Below, piece after piece: positions 57,329-64,000 of a DNA stretch of 64,000 nt. The notes beneath the pieces are model-generated. The model saw only the letters and a program-made list of their open reading frames with translations, searched no databases and was not told where the DNA came from. Each line of letters begins with the position of its first letter. The stretch's first letter is position 1. The position numbers and the translations under genes were made by a program. Source of the DNA: Deltaproteobacteria bacterium (lineage in GTDB: Bacteria > Myxococcota_A > UBA9042 > DTJE01); NCBI GenBank assembly GCA_029547805.1, contig JAKPOP010000010.1, positions 124,001 to 188,000 of the forward strand. Direction: 5' to 3'.

Positions 57329-58912
57329 CTACGACGCCTCGCCGGCACCCGGACGGGTCGGGCGGGCGGCATCGGGGGGGACTCGGGCCAGGGCGTCGGC
57401 GTAGCGACCCCAGAGTTCCTCCCGTCGGGCCAGCAGGCGATCCACATAGGACCGGAGCCCCTGGGCCATCATCAGGAACTGGGCGGCCTGGTCCATCGCC
57501 ACGTCCCCCCGGCGGCCCATGTGGTAGAGGTCCCGGAAGAGTCCCCGCTTGTCGGGGTCCCGGCTCAACAGGTAGGACCGTATCAGGCGGGCCGAGAAGG
57601 AGACCTTGGTCGCCAAGGAGGGCCGGACGCGGGCGGCCCGGCGGAACCCACCGAACGAGAAGGCCCTTCGAGCCTTCTCCCGGAGGTCGGCCCAGGAATA
57701 GGCATGATCCAGCAGGTCCAGGAAGCGGTCGTACGTCTCCCGCTCGGGAAGGCGTCCCCCCCGCTTGTTCGGAAGCAGGCTGTTCTGGAACGACGGCGGC
57801 AGCGGGATCCGTCGACCTTCGGCGGTGACCCGCCGCTCCAGGTCCGTTCCCTCGAGCACTGTCAGCAGGTTCAGCATCAGGTAGGAGAGGCCGTTCCTCC
57901 GGGCGAATTCCCGCACGGCATCGTAGGCCTCGGGGCCGTCGGAATCGAAGCCCAGCACGAAGGCCCCGATGCAGTGGATCCCGGCCCGATGCAGCGCCTC
58001 GATGGCCCGCTCGTACTCGTCGATGCGGAACTGGGTCTTCCGGGCCTCGGCCAGCCCCTCCTCGGTCAGGGACTCGAACCCCAGCACCAGGGAACTGCAC
58101 CCGGCCTCGGCCATGTCCCGCAGCAGGTCCTGGTCCCGGGTCACCTCCAGCGAGGCCAGGGCGGACCACTGGACCTCCAGGGGCTTGAGACCCGCCATCA
58201 ACTGTCGGGCATAATCCTTCCGGGCCGTCAGGTTGTCGTCCACGAAACTCAGGAAGCGCCCCGGAAGCCCCCGGATCTCCTGCAGCACGGCCTCCAGGGG
58301 GCGATACCTCGGACGGCGCCCGTAGAGGTGATGCACGAGGCAGAAGTCGCAGTGGTGGGGACACCCCCGGCTGACCTGGACCCCGAGGGCCATCACCTGC
58401 CGGGTATCCACCAGGTCCCACCGAGGCGAGGGAATCCGATCGGGAGACGGGAGGCTCCGGGCCTGATACACCGGCTGGAGGCGATTGTTCTGGACGTCCG
58501 ACAGCAGGTCCCCGAAGAGGTCCTCGGCCTCGCCGACGACCACCGCGTCACAGTGCTCCAGGACCTCCTGGGTCCGGGTGGAGGCGTAGGGCCCGCCCAT
58601 CACGACCCGAATCCCGGCCTCCCGGAACAGCCGGGCCAGGGCATACCCCCGCTCGACGTTCGTGCTCAGGGTGGTGAAGGCCACCAGGTCGAAGGAGTCC
58701 CGGACCGGGACCTCATCCATCTCCTCGTCCACGATCCGGACCTCCCAGGTGGACGGGGCCAGGGCCGCCAGAACCGGCAGAGCCAGGGGGGTCGTGGCCA
58801 CCTTGCGTCCCATCTGGCGCCCCATCTCCTTGAGGGCCCAGAGGTTGCGGAACTCGTGGCGGGGGCTCACCAGCAGCAGTCTGGGGCGACGTCTCTGCAT
58901 CGGTCGGGCCAT
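57329..58912 (-). CDS. B12-binding-domain radical SAM protein
   Basis: RLLLVSPRHEFRNLW...; VMGGPYASTRTQEVLEHCDAVVVGEAEDLF; VSRGCPHHCDFCLVHHLYGRRPRYRPLEAVLQEI (CxxxCxxC). Confidence 0.92.
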   Translation of the reverse strand: MARPMQRRRPRLLLVSPRHEFRNLWALKEMGRQMGRKVATTPLALPVLAALAPSTWEVRIVDEEMDEVPVRDSFDLVAFTTLSTNVERGYALARLFREAGIRVVMGGPYASTRTQEVLEHCDAVVVGEAEDLFGDLLSDVQNNRLQPVYQARSLPSPDRIPSPRWDLVDTRQVMALGVQVSRGCPHHCDFCLVHHLYGRRPRYRPLEAVLQEIRGLPGRFLSFVDDNLTARKDYARQLMAGLKPLEVQWSALASLEVTRDQDLLRDMAEAGCSSLVLGFESLTEEGLAEARKTQFRIDEYERAIEALHRAGIHCIGAFVLGFDSDGPEAYDAVREFARRNGLSYLMLNLLTVLEGTDLERRVTAEGRRIPLPPSFQNSLLPNKRGGRLPERETYDRFLDLLDHAYSWADLREKARRAFSFGGFRRAARVRPSLATKVSFSARLIRSYLLSRDPDKRGLFRDLYHMGRRGDVAMDQAAQFLMMAQGLRSYVDRLLARREELWGRYADALARVPPDAARPTRPGAGEAS

Positions 58913-58924
58913 GGAAACGACCGC

Positions 58925-58953
58925 AAGGTACCTGGGATCGGCGTTCCGGTCAA
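58925..58953 (-). promoter_or_regulatory. Candidate sigma70 promoter of the radical SAM gene (TTGACC-N17-TACCTT)
   Basis: Minus-strand hexamers just upstream of the ATG at 58912; the -10 is very close to the start codon. Confidence 0.45.
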
Positions 58954-58997
58954 TGACGGGCCGTCCATCCCGGCATCGCGACTGGCAGTCCCTGTTG

Positions 58998-59483
58998 TCA
59001 GGTCCCGGGTTCCAGTTCAGCAGGCCCCGGCAGGTCGGCCCATCGACGGGCGAGGATCGTGGCAATGACCTCCAGGAAGGCCTCGTCGGTTGCATCGAAG
59101 GCGTTGGCCTGGTGGCCGTCCACGTCGATCTGACCCAGGATCGCGCCCTCCCGGCGGATCAACACCACCAGTTCGGACCGGGTCTTCCAGGAACAGGCCA
59201 GGTAGTTGGAGCGGAGGGAGACGTCGGGCACGCACTGGTTCCGATTCTCCGCCACGGCAGTGCCGCAGACCCCGACCCCCACCGGGATTCGCCGGTGTTC
59301 GGTCGGCTCGCCGACAAAGGCGTCCAGCACCAGCACGTCCCCATCGAGGCAATAGACGCCAACCCAGTCCCATCCAGGCAGGCGCCCCAGCCTCTCCATC
59401 ACCCGCTGTCGGAATTCGCGGCCCCTCCCTGGGAACCGCTCCACCTCGCCGGCGATCGATCGGGCCGTCTCTTCGGCAATCAC
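58998..59483 (-). CDS. GAF domain protein (fRMsr-like)
   Basis: WVGVYCLDGDVLVLDAFVGEPTEHRRIPVGVGVCGTAVAENRNQCVPDVSLRSNYLACSWKTRSELVVLI; GTGA overlap with the upstream gene. Confidence 0.8.
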   Translation of the reverse strand: MIAEETARSIAGEVERFPGRGREFRQRVMERLGRLPGWDWVGVYCLDGDVLVLDAFVGEPTEHRRIPVGVGVCGTAVAENRNQCVPDVSLRSNYLACSWKTRSELVVLIRREGAILGQIDVDGHQANAFDATDEAFLEVIATILARRWADLPGPAELEPGT

Positions 59484-60538
59484 GGCGCCTCCTGGGACGA
59501 CGAGGGCAATCGCAAGGCCGCCTCGATGGGCCGGTGGTCCGAGGCCATGACCCGGGGAACAGCCCTCTGGGTGGACCCGGCAAACCCCCGGTGGAAGAGG
59601 TAGTCCAGGCGCCGATTGGGCGCCGTGGCCGGGAACGTCAGGGAGGCCTCGGAAGGGGCCTCCGGCGCCTCGTCCAGAAAGACCTCCCGGAGGCCCGGAA
59701 CCCCCTGGATCAGCGGGATCGTCCGATCGGTCGTGAAGTCGGTCTCCGGCTCATCGGGGAAGTCCTTCCGCTGGGGAGCGTTCTCCGGCACCGAGTTGAG
59801 GTCCCCACCGACCAGCAGCAGGCGGCCGTTGTCCATCCGAGCCAGCCGTTCGGCCAGGATCTCCGCCTGCCGTTCCCGATTGCGAGGCCAGAAGGCCTCC
59901 AGGTGGACGTTGACCGCAGTCAGGACCGCGCCGTTTCCGAGGTCCAGGTCGGCCCACTGGATGGCCCGGTGAAGCGCAAAGACGCGGTACCACCAGGGAG
60001 CCTCGGAGGCCTGCGGCAACGGTTCCCGGCGACAGGCCCGGATCGGAAAGCGGCTCAGGATGGCCTGTCCGCTCCGGACCCGCCCGATGTGGCCCGACGG
60101 GTTCCACCCCGGGTGGGGCACGTAGCGAACGTCCCAGGTGTCCACGTAGCAACCGTGCGGCAGGCCCGCATGCCCCAGGAGCCACTGGAACTGGTCCACC
60201 ATCCCGCTCCGGCGGGCCTCCCGGTCCACCTCCTGGAGGAGCACGACGTCCGGGTCCACCGCCCGGATCGCCGCGACGATGTCCTGGAGGTTCCGGACCA
60301 CGTGGTCCCGGTCATAAATTCCTGTGGGCTGTCCTTCGGCGCCGCCGCCGAAGGCGATGTTCCAGGACATCACCTTGATGGCCCGGGGCGGCGCCGGGAC
60401 CGGCGCTCCAGGCAGGGAGACGAGGTCGGCGCCCTCAAACCGATCGAGGTCCCGATTCAGGGGAGAGGAGGCGGCCCAGAGGAACCAGGTCCCCACGGCA
60501 CCCCCCAGCAGCACCAGGATGGCGATGGCGGTCTTCAC
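59480..60538 (-). CDS. Endonuclease/exonuclease/phosphatase family protein
   Basis: IKVMSWNIAFGGG; DPDVVLLQEVDR; LLLVGGDLNSVP; RRLDYLFHRGF; VMASDHRPIEAALRL. Confidence 0.9.
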   Translation of the reverse strand: MKTAIAILVLLGGAVGTWFLWAASSPLNRDLDRFEGADLVSLPGAPVPAPPRAIKVMSWNIAFGGGAEGQPTGIYDRDHVVRNLQDIVAAIRAVDPDVVLLQEVDREARRSGMVDQFQWLLGHAGLPHGCYVDTWDVRYVPHPGWNPSGHIGRVRSGQAILSRFPIRACRREPLPQASEAPWWYRVFALHRAIQWADLDLGNGAVLTAVNVHLEAFWPRNRERQAEILAERLARMDNGRLLLVGGDLNSVPENAPQRKDFPDEPETDFTTDRTIPLIQGVPGLREVFLDEAPEAPSEASLTFPATAPNRRLDYLFHRGFAGSTQRAVPRVMASDHRPIEAALRLPSSSQEAP

Positions 60539-60552
60539 CGGTCCTCCGGATA

Positions 60553-60580
60553 CAAAAAAGCCCCGGCCTGAGCCGGGGCT
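60553..60580 (-). terminator. Rho-independent terminator of tRNA-Val
   Basis: Minus strand AGCCCCGGC-TCAG-GCCGGGGCT-TTTTTT: perfect 9-bp stem plus T-tract, directly 3' of the tRNA. Confidence 0.92.
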
Positions 60581-60585
60581 CGCGG

Positions 60586-60657
60586 TGGGCGATGCAGGAT
60601 TTGAACCTGCGACTTCATCCGTGTGAAGGATGCACTCTCCCGCTGAGTTAATCGCCC
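60586..60657 (-). tRNA. tRNA-Val(CAC)
   Basis: Minus strand GGGCGAT...ATCGCCC-A acceptor; anticodon arm CATCC-TTCACAC-GGATG (anticodon CAC); T-arm GCAGG-TTCAAAT-CCTGC; CCA not encoded. Confidence 0.96.
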
Positions 60658-60677
60658 TGAAAGGCCAACGCGGGAGC

Positions 60678-60705
60678 AGTCTACCAGAACAGGTGGCCGT
60701 GTCAA
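60678..60705 (-). promoter_or_regulatory. tRNA-Val promoter TTGACA-N16-TAGACT (extended -10 TGG)
   Basis: Perfect -35; -10 TAGACT 20 nt upstream of the tRNA 5' end. Confidence 0.75.
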
Positions 60706-60814
60706 GGCTCTGCCGCCGGCCACGACACGCCCTGGCCCGGAGACGAAACCTTCCGGTTCCGGGGCCCAGGCAGCCGTTCGACCTTCGGCAGGATCCCCGG
60801 GTGAGACCACGGGG

Positions 60815-62899
60815 TCATCGGGCACCGTCTGGAGGCAGGGTCCCGCCCCCCAGGGCCGCCTCGATCGCATCGGGGTCCTGGATGGGCGGCAGGCAGGCCC
60901 CGGCGTGGCACAGGTACAGCGTCGGCCTCCCGTCGATCATGGGCCGGTCCCGGAGGGTCTCGGGCGCATGTCCGCCACCGTCCCGGGAACCTTCGGCGTC
61001 CCGCCAGACCAGCATCCCGCCGGAACCAACCCGTCCCAGGAAGGTCCGGGCCAGAGCCAGGGCGGCCGGGTCTTCCCGGGACCCGGCCATCACCGCCGTC
61101 CAGAACCGAGTCCGTTCCTCCATGGCCAGCAGCGTCCAGGGGGCCATCTGGGGCTGCGCCATGGCCGCCGGGCCAAAGGTCCGGACCAGGGACTCCAGCA
61201 AGCCGGTCCACGCCGAGTCTCCGGTCCAGCACTCCAGGCGCACCAGGAGCCGGATCCAGGCCCCAGGCCCCGAGGGGGTCGGGTGGTCCTGGAGCAGCAG
61301 CGGCGGCCGGTCCGGGAGGTCGGTCGTGCCGTCGGGGACCAGGTGGATCGTCCCGTCCGGGGCATGCCACCGTTGCTGGATCTCCCGGGCCAGGGAGAGG
61401 GCCAGGTCCGCCCAGACCGGATCGCCGGTTGCCCCATGGAGGTCGATCATCGACAGGGCCCAGAGGGCCGCGTCGGCCAGGGTCGGAACCCCCTCCGGTT
61501 CCGTCCCGTTGAGGGCCCTCCCGAGGATCCGTCCCTGCGGTCGAAAGACCCCCACGAGCGCCCGGGCCGTCCGATCCCCCTGGGCGATCCAGTCCTCCCG
61601 TCCTGCCATGACCCCGCAGGTGACCAGGGCCGAGCAGGCCAGGGCGTTCCACTCCAGGACGACCTTTGAGTCCCGCACCGGTGCCGGACGTCGGGAACGG
61701 GCCTCCCGAAGCGCCGGACGGATGCGATCCAGGAACGCCTCGTCATCGGCTGTCCGGACTCCCCGGCGGGTTGGCAGGAAGGATGGATGGAAACGGCCGG
61801 TGCCATCGTCCAGCAGGCTCCTGGCCATCAGGGCATCCTGATCACCCAGGACGGCCTTCAGGTCCAGGCCGTCCCAGAGATAGAAGGTCCCCTCCCCCAG
61901 CGGGTCGTCGGCGTCCAGGGAGGAGGCGAACAGTCCGTCGGGGCGGACCATCTCTCGAATCATCCACAGGACCGTATCCCTGGCCACCGCCTCCCAGGAT
62001 GGCCCGTCGGGGATTGCCGAGGTTGCCTCGGCAAACAGCCGGGCCAGCATCGCGTTGTCATAGAGCATCTTCTCGAAGTGCGGCACCGACCAGGTCGCCT
62101 CGGTGGCGTAGCGGTGGAAGCCGCCGCCAACCACGTCCCGGATGCCCCCGGTGATCATCGCCCGAAGGGTCCGTTCCAGGTCTCGGGCCAGGTCCGGGTC
62201 CCGGTCACGCCGGACTCCCGCCAGGACCAGGTCCAGGACCGGGACCTGGGGGAACTTGACCGGCCCGCCGATGCCCCCGTGCACCCGGTCGAACGGCAGT
62301 CTCCCGATCGCCTCTCGGACCGCCGCCGGTTCCCCGGGCTCTCCGGGTCCCGGCTCGCCGAGGGACCGCAGGGCCTCCAGCACCCTCCGGCCCTGGCGGA
62401 CCAGCAGCTCCCGGTCGTTTCTCCACCGCGCCGACACCTCCCGCAGCAGGGCCAGGAAGACCGGCCGAGGAAAGTAGGTGCCTCCGAAGAAGGGGTGCCC
62501 GTCGGGGGTCAACAAGGCCGTCAGGGGCCATCCTCCCTGCCCGGTCATCGCCTGGACCGCCTGAAGGTAGAAGGCATCGACGTCGGGCCTGTCCTCCCGG
62601 TCCACCTTGACCGGGACGAAGTCCTCGGCCAGCACCCGGGCCACCTCCTCGTCCTCGAAGGACTCCCGCTCCATCACGTGGCACCAGTGGCAGGAGGCGT
62701 ACCCGATCGACAGGAGGATTGGCAGGTCCCGACGCCGGGCCTCCTGGAAGGCCTCGGGTCCGAAGGGCCACCAGGGCACCGGATTGCGGGCATGCTGCCG
62801 CAGGTACAACGACGCCGACCCACCGAGGCGGTTTCGTGGCGCCTCCATTGCGGATCGGTCGGTGTCCTCGGGCCCGGGGGAATCGGTACGGTCGACCAT
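60815..62899 (-). CDS. Thioredoxin-domain protein, DUF255/SPATA20/YyaL family
   Basis: NRLGGSASLYLRQHARNPVPWWPFGPEAFQEARRRDLPILLSIGYASCHWCHVMERESFEDEEVARVL; GQGGWPLTALLTPDGHPFFGGTYFP. Confidence 0.95.
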   Translation of the reverse strand: MVDRTDSPGPEDTDRSAMEAPRNRLGGSASLYLRQHARNPVPWWPFGPEAFQEARRRDLPILLSIGYASCHWCHVMERESFEDEEVARVLAEDFVPVKVDREDRPDVDAFYLQAVQAMTGQGGWPLTALLTPDGHPFFGGTYFPRPVFLALLREVSARWRNDRELLVRQGRRVLEALRSLGEPGPGEPGEPAAVREAIGRLPFDRVHGGIGGPVKFPQVPVLDLVLAGVRRDRDPDLARDLERTLRAMITGGIRDVVGGGFHRYATEATWSVPHFEKMLYDNAMLARLFAEATSAIPDGPSWEAVARDTVLWMIREMVRPDGLFASSLDADDPLGEGTFYLWDGLDLKAVLGDQDALMARSLLDDGTGRFHPSFLPTRRGVRTADDEAFLDRIRPALREARSRRPAPVRDSKVVLEWNALACSALVTCGVMAGREDWIAQGDRTARALVGVFRPQGRILGRALNGTEPEGVPTLADAALWALSMIDLHGATGDPVWADLALSLAREIQQRWHAPDGTIHLVPDGTTDLPDRPPLLLQDHPTPSGPGAWIRLLVRLECWTGDSAWTGLLESLVRTFGPAAMAQPQMAPWTLLAMEERTRFWTAVMAGSREDPAALALARTFLGRVGSGGMLVWRDAEGSRDGGGHAPETLRDRPMIDGRPTLYLCHAGACLPPIQDPDAIEAALGGGTLPPDGAR

Positions 62900-63047
62900 C
62901 GGGAACGCCCCGTCCGGGGTGGTGGCAGTATGCCAGCATCTCGGGAGCAATGCTCGCTCGACGAGACCTCCGTTGCAGGAATCCGCCGGTTGCGGAGAAT
63001 TCCCTCCCGGGGCGATGGGCGCCACCGAAACCTGCAAGGAAGGGGTC

Positions 63048-63491
63048 ATGGAACCAGAAGCGACCACGGAGTGGGAGACGGCGACGGAGGTCCGGACGGT
63101 CTTCCGGGACATCGACATGCTGGGGCATGTCAACAACGCGGTGTACCTGTCCTACCTGGAACAGGCCCGGACCGACCTGTGGCGACGGTGGTTCGGCCCC
63201 GGCGGATACCACCGGATGCCCTATCTGGTCGGCGAGGCGACGATCCGGTACCGGAAGGCCGTCCACCTGAACGAGGTCCTCCGGATCGATGCCCGGCTCG
63301 TGTCGGTGACCCGGCGGACCTTCACGCTGGAGTACCGGTTCGTGCGGCTCTCGGACCCGCCGGAGGAGGTGGCCGTTTCCCGTTCCGTGCTGGTCTTCTT
63401 CGACCCGGAGAACGGTCGATCCGTGGACGCCCCCGAGGAGTTCCTGGCCTTTGCTGCCGCTCGGGGTCTGGCCCCGACGTCCGGGTCCTGA
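63048..63491 (+). CDS. Acyl-CoA thioesterase, hot-dog fold
   Basis: TVFRDIDMLGHVNNAVYLSYLEQARTDLW. Confidence 0.92.
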   Translation: MEPEATTEWETATEVRTVFRDIDMLGHVNNAVYLSYLEQARTDLWRRWFGPGGYHRMPYLVGEATIRYRKAVHLNEVLRIDARLVSVTRRTFTLEYRFVRLSDPPEEVAVSRSVLVFFDPENGRSVDAPEEFLAFAAARGLAPTSGS

Positions 63492-63507
63492 AGACGGGCC
63501 GGCAATC

Positions 63508-64000
63508 CTAGAAGTCCAGCACCGGGCCGGGCTCGAAGGCCGGCGCGGCCAGCACCGGCACGTGGTGGTCCAGGCACGGGGCCATCCGGCGGACCGTCTC
63601 TTCTGCCAGCCGCGGTTCGTTGTGGTCCCGGGAGAGATGGGCCAGCACCACCACCTGGGGCAGCCGCAACGACGCCTCCCCGACCCGCTGCAGGAACCCG
63701 CCGCTCTGGAGGTTCGACAGGTGCCCCCGGGACGAGGCCACCCGGGCCTTGTCCAGGGGATGCCGGGGGCTCCGCTGGAGCATCCCCTCGTCGTAGTTCG
63801 CCTCGATCACCACGGCGTCCACGTCCCGGAAGTAGGGCAGTTCCTCCACTCCGGCCTGACCCAGGTCGGTGGCCATCACCAGCCGTCGCTGCATCCCGCC
63901 CGATCCGGTCCGGAACAGAAAGCCGAAGGTCCGGACGTCGTGAGACACCTCGAAGGGGGTCACCTCCAGGTCCCCGACCAGGTAGGTGGCCCCGGGACGA
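63508..64000 (-). CDS. MBL-fold hydrolase (YycJ/WalJ-like), 5' end beyond the window
   Basis: Minus-strand frame open to the right edge (PGATYLVGDLEVTPFEVSHDVRTFGFLF); EANYDEGMLQRSPRHPLDKARVASSRGHLSNLQSG; VVVLAHLSRDHNEP. Confidence 0.85.
   Translation of the reverse strand, partial: RPGATYLVGDLEVTPFEVSHDVRTFGFLFRTGSGGMQRRLVMATDLGQAGVEELPYFRDVDAVVIEANYDEGMLQRSPRHPLDKARVASSRGHLSNLQSGGFLQRVGEASLRLPQVVVLAHLSRDHNEPRLAEETVRRMAPCLDHHVPVLAAPAFEPGPVLDF

Noticed and set aside
60586-60657. tRNA-Val as a possible integration site
   Set aside because: No integrase, direct repeat of the tRNA 3' end, or mobile genes recognised nearby.

Overview
GC-rich, densely coding bacterial chromosomal window (about 45 protein genes, one tRNA). 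The gene content (type IV pilus genes, PEGA-domain Ser/Thr kinase, many FHA domains, Cys-rich CGxDGCGGSCGxC repeats with a MYXO-CTERM-like tail, PFOR) suggests a Myxococcota/'deltaproteobacterial' lineage; this is inference. No transposase, integrase, phage gene, CRISPR array or rRNA was recognised. Main blocks: (i) 4.58-17.56 kb, two fused ABCG-type exporters, one with a TerB-like N-terminus and one with two FHA domains, alongside a lipoprotein, a PPC-like secreted protein, a TPR protein, an STPK with PEGA domain and an M48 protease; (ii) 18.5-23.6 kb, S9 peptidase, PilZ, FHA/coiled-coil protein, lipoprotein; (iii) 26.7-33.7 kb, pilB-pilT-pilC-pilS-like kinase plus an apparent degenerate metallo-beta-lactamase protein; (iv) 33.8-38.4 kb, PFOR and DHOD-like protein; (v) 42.2-47.5 kb, P-loop protein, double-FHA membrane protein, FHA fused to a CpaF/TadA-type ATPase whose Walker A and B motifs are destroyed, and a TPR lipoprotein; (vi) 47.5-57.2 kb, GGDEF/EAL protein, GH13 hydrolase, and an MBL-MFS-GT-GT operon. 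The best candidates for undescribed biology are the FHA-pseudo-CpaF protein and the STPK / M48 / FHA-FHA-ABCG module. All functional calls come from reading motifs by eye; no database search was run.
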